Shown piece by piece: positions 27,055-39,000 of a stretch of DNA of 64,000 nt (within the stretch, counting starts at the first letter, position 1; every line of letters starts with the position of its first letter). The DNA is from Chionis minor (Eukaryota; Chordata; Aves; Charadriiformes; Chionididae): positions 248,001 to 312,000 of the forward strand of contig VZSF01008212.1 of the NCBI GenBank assembly GCA_013398295.1. The letters are read 5' to 3'. Both the position numbers and the translations under genes were made by a program. Under the pieces are notes generated by a model. That model was not told the origin of the DNA, ran no database searches, and was given only the letters and a program-made list of their open reading frames with translations.

Positions 27055-27560
27055 GCAACACGTACGGACAAGGAAAACAAGCACAGTCCTTTTCCTTTTT
27101 GAAGAAGTGGACTCGCGCCAGCTTTATTCAGCTAGGAGCCTTTATCTGAAGTATTTATTTTGCGTTTTGGATTTTTAGAAAAAAATATAATAAGCTAAAT
27201 TGTTTGCATTCCAACCTATTCCAAAACACTGCATGCAGAAGACGAAGCTCGCTGAAATGCTGATAGGCCGAGCCAGCTTTCCAAGACGACAGCGTGTTCC
27301 AAAACCCGATGTAATTAACAAAAAAGGGTCAAAAATACTGTTAGGCAACAGTGCAAACCCTTTTTCATGATCTGCCTTGTCCCACCCTGGCAGGAGGAAA
27401 CTTTGCTTACAGCGTCAAGGCACACACGCCGAGCGGGGAGGGAAAGCACGTGTGGCTTAAAGCAGCTTTGTGCTCCCCAGACCCCGGGCCGTCTGCGCAG
27501 CGGCTGTCCTCTGGTGGAAAGTGGAGCATATGGAATGTTTGCTGCGGGGCTTTTCACACA
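27055..27560. promoter_or_regulatory. Isolated CpG-dense patch (candidate small CpG island)
   Basis: I count about 16 CpG dinucleotides in 27241-27550, with others at 27060-27118, while flanking DNA has long stretches with almost none. The densest part is 27420-27545 (CACGCCGAGCGGGGAGGG, then CCCCGGGCCGTCTGCGCAGC). Several overlapping short ORFs occur on both strands, none recognisable, which is a side-effect of fewer stop codons in GC-rich DNA. Unmethylated CpG clusters often mark promoters, and no coding gene starts nearby, so a lncRNA promoter or an enhancer is possible. No TATA box or clear initiator was identified. Confidence 0.35.
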
Positions 27561-30500
27561 TCTCTCTGCCTTCTCAGCAAACTTGTTTTAACATGAGAGA
27601 TTTGTCCCTCACCTTACCCTGTTTCTCTCTCTTTCGTACACATGTATATACCCACACAAACATCTTACCTAAGAGGCAGGAGAGAGCATCACAGGACAAT
27701 TACAAAAGAGACATCAGAATTACTAACGGGTTTTGTTGTATTGCTGCCCATCACCTCTCTGTCTGATTATCTCATACCCTGTATCTATGTCTAGGCATCC
27801 AGATGACTTTGTGCAGTATTCAACACTTCTCCTATTTCCATTGTCAAAATGCTGTTAAGAGTATCTTCGTGTGTTGGGGTTTTGTGTTGGATTTTTTTTC
27901 GCTTGCTGTATTTTCTTTCCTCTCTCATTTGAGTGGATTTGGGATAAAAAGGGCTGCCAATGCTGAGAGGTTGAGCGCATCATTCTCACCATGTTAGAGA
28001 GAGGAACATTATGCAGCCACCTCTAGAGAACAGTAGGACACTCAATTCATTTATTCTGCTCTCAAATTTGTTTTTATAGTTTGCTTTTTTTTTTTTTTCC
28101 CCAACAGATAAAGCTTTGATCCAGGTATTTATAAACATTATCCTCATTTCTTGGTTTGCTATGACAGTTATAAGATCAAACTGGAAAAGACCCTTTAAAA
28201 TAACCAAGGTCTTCTGCACCGATAGCTCCAGAGAGTGAACCAGGACACTGAACAGTCACCAGCAGTCCAGCAATCACTATGGGAACTGGAGTATGTGGTA
28301 GCCTGAGCCATATTGTGTACCAGCAGGAAGAGCATTATACAGTAATCCCAATTGGAGCTGACAAATGGCTCACTGTGACAAATGTGCTCATTCAGTATTT
28401 GCTGTGGATAGCTCTTTGCTCGAAAAGAAGGGCTGTATCTTGAGAAGCTGGAGGTGAGAAAAGGCAATTTTAAACATTGACATTTCCCAGTTACCCCATC
28501 TTAGCGAGGAGGCCAGCAAGATGCTGTGCGCATTGATGAATGGGAGCTTTAGAGGAATAGAAACACGGTCCCAGGTAGTTTTCCAGTGCCTTGGCTCTAC
28601 ATTTTAGTTCAGTTTAGTTGAAGTGGGCACTGCTCAGCCAAAAGAGGATTTCCTAGAGCCAGAGTGACTTTTTAGCTGCCTCATTAGTAAATGCAAACAA
28701 CTGAAGATTGACGACATTTGTGGATGTTAAGTTCATTGCGTTTCATCCAATCTCTAAACAAACCAATCCACACTCTGGGATAGCAGACCCCTACAAGGAA
28801 TTTTCAAAGGAGGTGTTATGAGCCCACAGCTTGGAGCACAGCCTCCAGCCGTCAGCATCCTCCAGCCGGAGGAAGCCTATTGAAGCCACTATACGGCATT
28901 GTCTCCTCAGCTCACAAAGCAGCAACTTAACAAAGGCATGAGAGAAGTTCAGCACCATGAACTTAAAGGCTTTGTCTACATCCCAGCCTGTAAGGAGGAC
29001 ATGTTCACTGCACAAGAATTCACAAACACAGACCACATAGTTTTGTGTTAGAAAGCAAATGTTTCCAGAAAAAATCTCCAGGGAAGGGATACAAGAACTT
29101 GTGTCCCTCTCACAAGTCGAACACACAGGGGTTTGCCCTCAAGTCACGCACAGCTTCGGCAGCCCTGTGATTTCAGGTCAAGGAAATGCCAGGGAGGAAC
29201 AAAACAGCGCTTTGGTGAGAGTCAGTGAAGAAAGGGGTGATGCATGGTGATGCTGTGTCAGACGCTTCAGACTAGGGAAGCAGCCATGAAAAGAAGGCGG
29301 AGGGACTAGAGACAGAGGCTTTCCCCTTTTAGCGAAAAATGGTCTATCTTAAGAGAAACTTGGTCCAAATGGATTCACAGCAAAGAGCTCTGTGAAGCAG
29401 AGAAACGCTGGACAGGACATAAGAAACATTAGGAGAAAAAATGACCTTAAGTTTCACTGCAAATCAGTTCAGCTCTAGCACCGTAAAAGCTTTTCTTTGC
29501 CTTTTGACACCTTGCTTTGCTTCAAAGGGAAATAAATGAGAAACAGCCATTCAGAAAGGGCTCTTAGCCATATACTTGTTAGAGGATAAAATTTAGCAAC
29601 TTTTCCTTGCCAGCAGTCCAACCCTAACATTACCAAACATCACTCACACAGTTCACGATGGGGTCATTCACAACCATCCTGCTGCTACCAGCACCAGCAG
29701 CAGACTACTAAACGTGTAGGGCCGGACTCACCGGTGGATACCAGCTGCTTTGTACGACTTCAGTGATGCGAAGCAGCTGTAAACCAGGTTTAACAGGCCA
29801 GTTAAACTACATTTGTTATTGCTTTGTGTTGCTGACACAGTGCAAAGCTGCCAGAGCAGCCCAAGGAATCTGATTCTCTGCCTTCTTTTTGCAACAAAGT
29901 GGAAGTGTTAATCCTGACTTTGAATCCTGTCAAAACATTTAATAAAGTCCACTGGGAGGATCTTATACATTGACCGCTTTAAATGAGTTCACTAACTCTT
30001 CTCTAGACACACCATTTCTGTCAGTCTCCCTCAAAACGTTGATGTGTCCTTTGTGTGAGTGGCCATTGAACTTTTTGCAGTAACATGTATTCATATAGAT
30101 CAACAACTTCAAAATTAATATCTGCCCTCATTGACAGCAACAGTTTTTTAATTTGATGATGACATAGTGAACACACAACCTTCCAAGCTGCCAACATCAC
30201 GACACACCGTCTATTCAAGCAAGACAGTGGTAGGTAAAACTATCAATGTGGACATTGATGATTTTACATACATATAACACGCATATACTTGCACACTAAT
30301 CCCAGAGCAAGAAGATATGTGAGAAAACAGTTTAACTGTTTTTATTACAGACCAAGAGGCAAGAGTTCAGACCTCCTTTCAGACTCATGGTGAAGCAAAC
30401 TCCTGCTCTATGAAGCTATAAATAATACAAAGTTAATAGACCTGAAGCATCAAAGGCAGCTGGATGCAGTGATAGCCATACTGGTTTGTGTGTGCTGTCA

Positions 30501-31588
30501 GCCACAGAAAACTGGCTTTTCTGTAGCTCAGTGGGACACCTTGGCTCAATCAGATGTTCAACTTTCTGAACTCCAAACAAAAGTTTGAAGACAGTCCTCT
30601 ATCTAAAGAATCCTGTTAAAATGGATGAGCTGCAGATTTAAGTACTGAAGAGTGGAGGTCATTATCGTTTATCTACACAATCTTCCGAACCTCTGCTACA
30701 TAAAATCTTGCCAGACCCCACTAGAGAGCAAAAACTCCTCCTTTCACTGCAAAGTTGTATCTGCATAATTATGATCATTCTCCTTTACCTCTTTCATGTT
30801 TTACCCATTCATTTTCAGCTTTTCATAAAAACTACTAGATAAAGCTATAAGGCATTTTTTGTGGAAGAATTAATAGTCTACCATACACCTGCTAAATATG
30901 CTTTTATCAAAGGAAAAAGAAGACTTTGTCCTTATGAATTCAAAATTATATAATTATGCAATGTCACTCTGAACAATAATGGCAAAACTGTTCTATAAAG
31001 CCCCATCCATTAAAAATATATATCTTTATAAATTACCTAACACCTACATACAGAACATTAGAACTTCCCATTTCAAGATTAAACCCAGCCACTCATAAAT
31101 CCCTAGATACCTGGCATTAAGATTTAAATAATTACAGGCATAGTGGTTTTGTATACTGCCTTTCCCATCTGTTACTGGAATAGTACAATTCACACTAGCC
31201 ACTTGGAATGACATTTTCTGTATGCAGAAACCAGAATGCCTCGAAATAAATTTTAAAACCTGGAAAAGAGCTAAGGAAATAGTTTATGTTACAAAAAAAA
31301 TCTTAACTTCTTTTTCTTTCTCCTTTTCCATTCTCCTCCTACATCTGGTCCTGCAAGAATAGGAAAGTAAGATCCACATTCATAAAGGAACTTGGGAATC
31401 TAATTTCTGTCTAGGTGTCCAACTTGCACAGAAACCAATCAGAAAGCAATGGGAATCAGGTATCTACTCTCATTTCTCAGTGTGGACTGATGTTTGAGAA
31501 AGAACATTCATATCCTATTCCCCTGGGGAGGAAACCTTGCTCGTCTGGTGGCAGTAGAGCTCTGCTGACAGATTTTGCTGGCTCTGAG
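27561..31588. other. Anonymous non-coding DNA
   Basis: No supported gene. A T-tract at about 28085-28098 followed by CCCCAACAG resembles a plus-strand splice acceptor, but no coding sequence follows it. A 111-codon minus-strand ORF (28791-29126) has no recognisable domain. Confidence 0.6.
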
Positions 31589-31625
31589 ATATATGTATGT
31601 GTGTGTGTATATATATGTATATATC
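31589..31625. repeat. TG/TA microsatellite
   Basis: Alternating purine-pyrimidine run with ATATGTATGTGTGTGTGT followed by ATATATATGTATATAT. It is encoded in frame by the longest ORF of the window (minus strand 31508-32005), giving a Tyr/Thr/Ile/His-rich stretch, which is one reason to regard that ORF as spurious. Confidence 0.9.
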
Positions 31626-31761
31626 GAGAGAGTAGTTACAATAAAATGAGGGAAAGAACACACACCTAACCAGTGATTAGTGTGCCCTTGTGGGGTGGAA
31701 GGTGCAGCTTGACCTGCAGGTGAATAACACTGGGATAGGAGGGTATATATATAGGACGTTA

Positions 31762-32062
31762 TATAAAGGAAGAGAGCAATTCTGCTCAGTGAGTTGTTCC
31801 TTTCTACCACTGCTGACAAGCCATGGGGCTGGCTAAGTGCAGCGCTCCAGAAGCAGCTACTGGTGAACCCAGACAGGAGAAGCTTGTGAGGAATATTAAG
31901 TGGCACAATTAAGGGTGAACCCAGTTCATGCTGAGCACAGCAAACAGCACGGCTGTCCAGCACAGTGAGGGAAAGGGCAAAGACTCTGGTAATCTTAGCT
32001 GTCATCGGCCATTCAGATTCCCATAATTATAGCTGATTTTATTTTCCCCCTTCTCCAATAAA
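31762..32062 (+). other. Compact TATA-ATG-AATAAA unit (mini-gene or solo-LTR-like)
   Basis: Within 300 bp there is TATAAA (31762-31767, inside TTATATAAAGG), an ATG in strong context (AAGCCATGG, 31823-31825) opening a 29-codon ORF that ends with TAA at 31912, and AATAAA at 32057-32062. The peptide begins MGLAKCSAPEAATGEP and matches nothing I know. A ten-base direct repeat, GTGAACCCAG, occurs near 31862 and 31915. Readings include a small transcription unit, a solitary LTR (promoter plus poly(A) signal), or coincidence next to a TA-rich microsatellite. No LTR termini or target-site duplications were seen. Confidence 0.2.
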
Positions 32063-35000
32063 GTTCTGTCTGTTAGAGACAGTTATTCAATACCTTGTCC
32101 ATTGTGCTTCAAAGGGATTCTGGATAGGGTTGAGTTAGTACGTTTTAAAAGTTTTCTACAACTGAGTTTGGCCTTCGCTGCTGCCAGGAGAAGGGCTGTA
32201 CTGTGGCGAGGGAGGTGGGGGAAATGCTCAGCCAAGATACTCTGGGTAGCACCCAGAAGCACATGAAGCAAAACGACTTAGGGGAAGCATTTTGTACTCA
32301 GTCATAGCGTTGAGACACTGGCATAAGAGGACACATACAATCCCAGGAAGCACTGACTGAGTTTAGGGCTGGTAGGGCTAGCCCTAGATGCTCAAGCATA
32401 GGCATTTAGTGCCACGTGGCACGTCCTAGAGTATATGAGACATCCCTGGTAGATATGACAATGCCTGTGCCACCCTGTGTCCTTTCAGTCTGACTGCTGA
32501 AGGCATCAGCTTCCTAGAAACTCTCAATGAGACCCTTATTAAAAAACACTCTTCTTATCCTAAAAAAGCCATACAAAACAAGCTACAATTTGCATATTTT
32601 TCTCCACTGATTGTAAAGGAACTCCAGGGTGAACAGCTCAGGTAGATCCTTAAAGTCAGCTTATATGAATTTCCCCTCTGATATCTAACAAAGTGTGAGC
32701 AACAAATGGTGTGTTTTCAAAAACCAGTATAGTGCTACTTTCTCCATTGCATGTGAATTAACTGGTGTCTGAATTCTCTCTGCAGTCTTTTCTCTCAATA
32801 AGGATATAGCAGGGCCTGGCTTTTCAGCTTGGACGTATGTTTTCTTAAAACATACAGGAAATTATGATTCTCCAGAGCACTTCCCCTTCTTGTTACACTG
32901 GATTGACATTAGTAAACAGACCTCCTCCAGAAGAGGATTTGGAAAGCTATGCAAAGACAGGCAGTGTGTTACTACAACCCTTCTTCCCCTAGGAAGCCAC
33001 ACTAAAGATATTTTAATTAAATAGTCCAAAAAAATAAGAAATCCATTAGAAAAACAGTAAAATAGCAGTTATCATTCTATGGCAGCCTCCAAACAGCGCC
33101 TCCTCTTCAATAAGCTGTCTTTTGTTTCATTTATTTTAAGGGAAATCAAGAATTGAGCAGTGAACTGAAGCAGAGCCCATTCTTCTCTACACTCCAGCAG
33201 AAGAGTCGACAACACCAATAATTCATGTAAAATGTGCCGTACAACACTGACATCTGCAAGGAGCTCATCATTCTTTGATGTTGTTTTCTTTTATAAAGCT
33301 TCTCTCTTTTCCTTAGCCTAACCCCCCCCCATGTCAAATGAAAGCCTGACAGCACAGAGTACCCTGAAGCGTGTTAGCCTGAAACTGAAGACAAGCTGGA
33401 AGATTCAAAGACTAGAGAACCTGATTTTTTTTCTCCTCCGCTGCCAGCTGCTCTTTGTAACTTTAGGCTCATCTTTATGAAACATTACCAAGACAAAAGC
33501 ACTAGTGGCAATCTCTCACTGACCAGTACATGAACATAATTCTCTTCGGTAACTCAGAAGCAATATCTGGTTCCCATAAGCAGACCCAGAGGAAATCTTT
33601 GCCAGGCAGAAGTTTAATTATCAAGCAGGATATTAAAATCCTGATATCGATATTGTCAACATTTCAATAACAAGTATGGTTCTGAGAATCATTGCTTCTT
33701 GGAATATATCTTTAATCACTCCTAATGTAATAATACCTCTTCAGCGAGGCCTGTTAATATTGGTTAAGTCAGCAGCCATATTAATCAGTGGTACAGACGG
33801 ATAAATTTTGGCTGAAAATGGCAGCTGAACTGATTATAAGTTCTTGCCACCTTTATGCAGCAGAACCACCTTGATTCTGAATTCTATGCTTAAAAATTCC
33901 TCTGGTTTTACAACAGCCAAAAAAGGATCAAAATTTCCTACAGGACAGCAGAATATACTGTACCTGGCAAATCTTGTGGCAAGTCTCTTCCTTGCACATC
34001 GGCTCGGGCACAGAAGGGATTCTGCGGTTTAATTCAGCCGTAATGCAAAGTGATGTCCCAAGAAACCAATAACAGAGTGATAGATCAGCTGCCCCAAACT
34101 GCTCCAGGCCACTCTGCGCTCAGTCACACTCGACAAGATTCATATGATTAACGACACGTCTCCAGTGTAAACACACCAGAGCTAGCCTTCCCAGCCTGCT
34201 TCAGCCGATGGAGAACAAGTTAATGCTCAATAGACTCCAGGGTGCAATTCTTCTCATCCTAAGGAAAACATTTAAAGTAGGTCAGACTAATCTCACCCCA
34301 CAACTCTGCTCCTTGCCATTACTATGAAGAGAGCATTATGGTGATGAAGGCAGCTGAAGTTGACATCTGCGTGGCTGACTTCTAGGGCAGAGTTTATTTA
34401 TTTAGGGCTATAGATAAGGCAGAGGATCTAAGAGAGACTGGTGCCGTGCTACACTGGCAGCTAGAGGCCAGGTGGGAAACCCCAGGGCATGTGAGCTGTG
34501 GGTAGGCATCCAAATCAAGTCCCAAACTGAAGTCAAATGAACCTCATTCACTTTTCTCCTTCTGTGAAAGGACAGAGACCATGTCCAATTTACCTGAGTC
34601 AATTTGGCAGCAATTCATGAAATCGTAATGATACTTCTTCCCTAAATCTGAGGGAATGCCCCATACAAATTCGGCATGCAGGACCTAGATGTTTACCTCC
34701 CCAGTTCCTGCCCTCGCAAGGGATCCCAGTGCAGGCTAACAGGACTGCTGCTTCCTATGGTTTTACAGCTGTTGCACGCACTCAAATAAGCAGAAGGCCA
34801 TTTAAAATGACATTTTCAAGTAATCTGACTTTGGTATTTTCAATGGGAGAAAGTAAGGATATCTTTTCTCTACAGATGTAACGGTGTACAGCAGGAGTGG
34901 GCGAGCCAAAGGATGAAAACTAGCACAACTAGGGGAGGCAAGTATTCATCAACTTTTATTTCCTTGCTAGCCAAGTGCTCTGAATTCATCAGATGCTTGG

Positions 35001-35987
35001 AGCCAATGCCCAGGACACAGACAAGTTGCTTTTCCACGAGGAGCCCCTTTGAAAAACATTACCTCCCTCTTCCAGCTGGCATATATAACTTTCAATTGAA
35101 GAAAGCAAAACATAATCTGACCCTGAAGGTCAAGATCTCTCCTGTCCAAGGGAGATTCCTGAATTAGCTGTGAGTTAATTCAGATACTAGAAACATTTTG
35201 GACACAACACTTAAGCACTTTATTGGGCTAATCTGCAAAAAAAATATTGATTTATTAAAATTATTATATTATTTTAAGATTCCTTATAACAAATGGATAC
35301 CTTTACTCACGTCATTTGTATTTCCTTTCGTTTGTGGGATGTTCAATTAGTCAGATATGCCTTATTTCACCGAGATAAAAATTTATGCAACTACAGCATC
35401 CTACAGGTGCAGATTGACTGGATTATCAAAAAGTTCTCAGGATATTTACTAAGTTACTACCTGTAACACTGGTTGTCCATCAAGTACTCTCCTTTGTTAT
35501 CAGCTCCATCTTTTTTTCACTAAAAGGCAGAGGGTGAAGAAGTCACAATTCCCACTAAAGATTTCAGAAGTATGCTTTGATCTTTTCAATAAAAATACGT
35601 ATTCAACATCATCTCGGACATACGTCATATAAGGCAGCAGACAAAAGCCACTGTGCAGATTCATTTATTTTAAAGGCCCTTGCTGAATTTTTTACTAACT
35701 TGTCTACTTCGGTTCATGATCTAGATGCTATTCCTTCTATATCGCTTTTGTTTTACATTGAGCTGGCAAAGCTGGCAAAGTAATGCAGTCTAGAGAGTGG
35801 CTTTTTTAAATTATTTAAATAAAGCACTAACAGTTCCACTGAAAAGATTCTGCTCTTAAAAAAGCTTCTAGAGTTCATCTCTTCATCAACAGGGAACTTT
35901 GCATTCCTCTTAGTGGCTTTACTGGCTATTTAGGCAGAACAAGTATCACCGATGAAGCAGCATGTTCGTAAATTCCACAGAGCTTTA
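32063..35987. other. Anonymous non-coding DNA
   Basis: No genes. A 14-bp palindrome (TAGGGCTAGCCCTA, 32373-32386) and a C-run near 33323-33330 are present. The motif-dense stretch at 33600-33845 is listed separately. A ten-base tandem duplication (AGCTGGCAAAGCTGGCAAAG) lies near 35761. Confidence 0.6.
33600..33845. promoter_or_regulatory. Candidate conserved non-coding element
   Basis: A motif-dense AT-rich stretch with TTTAATTATCAAG (near 33612), CCTGATATCGATATTG (near 33641), TTTAATCACTCCTAATGTAATAATACC (near 33711) and GCCATATTAATCAG (near 33775). TAAT/ATTA and GATTA-type homeodomain cores recur, and simple repeats and transposon signatures are absent. Enhancer-like by composition only; conservation not testable here. 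Confidence 0.2.
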
Positions 35988-36066
35988 ATCTCAGTTCTGC
36001 AACTCTCATTGCATGGCTTTGGGCAGTCATTTGCCTTTTTGACTCATTTTATTTGTTGTAAAGGAG
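35988..36066 (+). mobile_element. MIR/CORE-SINE-like ancient SINE fragment
   Basis: The stretch reads TTCTGCAACTCTCATTGC..GGCTTTGGGCAGTCATTTGCC followed by TTTTTGACTCATTTTATTTGTTGTAAA. This parallels the conserved part of MIR-type SINEs (a GTGACCTTGGGCAAGTCA block, then a CTCAGTTTCC..CATCTGTAAAATG-like block) in the right order and spacing. If correct, it is an amniote-age relic. Match quality is modest and judged by eye. Confidence 0.5.
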
Positions 36067-39000
36067 TACTACATTCTACCCACCCACCTCATAAGAAAGT
36101 TGTATTGACTAATTGATAGATATAAACCACTAAAAATGTATAAAAACACTAGGTGTTGTTATTACAGTGACCAGTTTTACATAATGGAACCAAAGTTCAC
36201 TGTATTTGTTTAAAATACTTGTCAGTTGAATATAATTAATATTATCATTAAAAATTGTAATGCTGATATCAGAGTTGAATTTGATTTTGTGAAGCACAGC
36301 ATAATAATTATGGCACCTTCCTCCCACTGTTTCCAATGGCTTTGTCACAACAAAATGTCACCCTACTGTGACCATAGGCTAAACCTAGCTGTAAAAGAAT
36401 GAGAAAGAATTACAATAGTAGTAATGTTAAACACTTCATAATGTACACTCAGCTATTTCCACGATGTTCTAGTCCTGTGAGAAAAGAAACCTTTGCTTCT
36501 CTACTGCCTGATGGCTTAGAGTGACAGAGTAAATCAGACCTTTGTTTATTAGTGCAAACTGATCAAGCAAACCATCAGAATCAGGGAGTTGCAACACTGA
36601 GGTGACATCCTCAGTGTGGTTTTACTTTCCAGGAGATGATACCGTAATTTTGCCTGTTTTCATTAATGATGTTGGTCTTTCTGTATTTCACAGCACTTTG
36701 TGAAACCTGATACCTTGCTGACCATCATATGGTACTGCTTAAATTTCAATTGGCTGAAAAATAAATTTATTATTACTATTTTATCATGTTTAAGCTAGTG
36801 TGGCAATCACCATGCTTTCAATAGCCATCTCTGTTTACTATCAAAAGAGGACGCAATGAGGCAGAAGCTCTGGGAAACAGCTGTCCAGAAAAGGTCTCCT
36901 CTTCTGTTCCCGGAATATTAATGTTTTAGCCAAAAGTCAAAAGTGCCGACTAGCAGAATTAAAAACCAAGAACAGAATTTGGAGTTTATTCTTTTTTAAC
37001 GCTTTCTGCATCAGATTGTGCCTGGTTATGAAGCTCTTGGAACTTAAGTAAATTCTCTTTCCCCGGAGTGAGCTGCAGCATGAAATCTCAGGTTGTTAGG
37101 GTATCTCCTATCCTTGTTTACCCTACAGACTCTATTACCTACTGCTGTCTCTAAAAGCACATTGTTATAGCAGTTCCAGTATCTTACTAAAGCATGTTGC
37201 CCTTCTAGAACTTTTGGAAATTATTTTGACTTAACAAAATTTAAATTCAGGCCAATACTTCTCCGCCTGCTGTCTAAAACATCTCTCAAAAGCTGCATTC
37301 TGTTGCAAAAGGGTTTAGCGGTTTTTGTGATTCATGTGCTACGCCTCACGTCAGCCTTCCAAACTGCACAGGACTCAAGGCTCCACTTTTAGAGCAGTCT
37401 GTAAACTTTACACTGCCCCTAATACCTTTTCAAATACCCAGCTGCTGCCTGAGCTCAAGGCCGGCAAAGAGTTATGTTGAACGAACTTCATCCGATATAA
37501 CACCAAACGCTGCTACTGATAGCAGGACACGGGATGCTAACTGTGGCCAGACTCCCCTTCTCTATAAAAGGCCAATATCAGAGTGATGAATTGCAGGAAT
37601 TACGACGACATGTTTTGAGTTTGCAAAGGCATAGGCTGTCCATTCTTTTTTCTCCATTTGAAAAAGCCTGGCTGACAGAATTAAGGCTTAGCAGCTCATT
37701 CAGTCTCTTTCTTCCTGCCTGCTTCTCACCAAACCTTTAAAAGAAAAGAATAGCTCAGTAGTGTGCATCCAATTAAGTCATGTTTACAAATAATTTCTCA
37801 CTATCTGCACAGTTTTAATGATGATATATGGTCATTCTGGGATGTGCAGGAAGTTTGAAACTTTACATTTCAGACATAAAATCTATTACAGAGTCCTGGT
37901 GCTTTTATTAAACTGCAGTCTCTCTGAGAGAACCTCACTCAGTTCCTCTCAAGGGACTTCGTGTATGTTATGTTAATTTTAAATTTCTTTAAATATATTT
38001 AAATGTATGCATTTCCAAGCTCTCGTGGCCATAGTTTAACTGGAAAAAAAAAAATCATACATAAATGATTCATGAATACATGACACTTGCTTGCTAGGAT
38101 GGTGGAGGGGAGTGGGGAGGATGAAGAACCCAGCGCTTTTTAAAAGTCTTGCCCTCCTGTACCCCAAGACACAGGATGTGTGATAGACAAAGCCTGAATT
38201 ACACCACTATACTGGGTATGTCAGGTTTAAAATTAAGACCGGGAGCCTTCATCATCACCAAAGACATTTTAGGCATGTGCCCGTTTGCTGATCAGAAGGG
38301 GGAGGGGAGCACCTAACAGGATTGCTGTGATGGGAAAGTTGGGACTTCTCCCACACCGAGTGCCCGAGCACGTACAGTGGGCAAAGGACTGACGAGTCCA
38401 TACAGCTAATTCATCAGCTGAACAACGGCTCAGTGGGTTGCTCTGATATACTAGGACTGTATGAAATTAGGAAATGTTGTTACTTCGGGCAGGCTTGAAT
38501 AGAAAGAAGCTTCCTAACACAGAAAAGACGTAAGCAAACATTGTAATAGGACTAATAGTGGATTTACAGGAGTGAAAAGACCCATTGAATATACACACAC
38601 AAAAGTATAATTTAATGTGTGAAGTGTCTGTCTGTTGATGAATAGGTTAGAAATCCAATAGTAAAAAAAATGCAAATGGCCGTAAGATTTTTAAATGGAT
38701 AAAGAGTGAAAATAGTCTGTCTTTTTTCATTCTAATAGAGTTACCATCATAGTTTTCCCATAAAGTCAAAGCTCCTTTAGTGCTAATTGGGCTTGCCTGC
38801 AGAAAGCTTAGGCATTCAAATGCGGTTTCCTTTCCTTTTATAATGTCTTGTTTTATAAAGTAGTTGTTCTCATTCATGATCTTTTATTTGATGAAGAAAA
38901 TGTATTTAGATTCCTGTGGAGGAAAATAAAATACTGAAGGTAATGACTCTATTATTGCTAATGAGTTTATGCCCACAGGTTAGGAAAAAGGGAGTGAAAG

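Noticed and set aside
28083..28110. T-tract plus CCCCAACAG resembling a strong splice acceptor on the plus strand
   Set aside because: The sequence after it has no extended open frame and no recognisable coding content.
31508..32005. Longest ORF of the window, 165 codons on the minus strand
   Set aside because: It reads straight through a TG/TA microsatellite and has no recognisable domain, no homologue I know and no splice context. Best explained as a chance opening.
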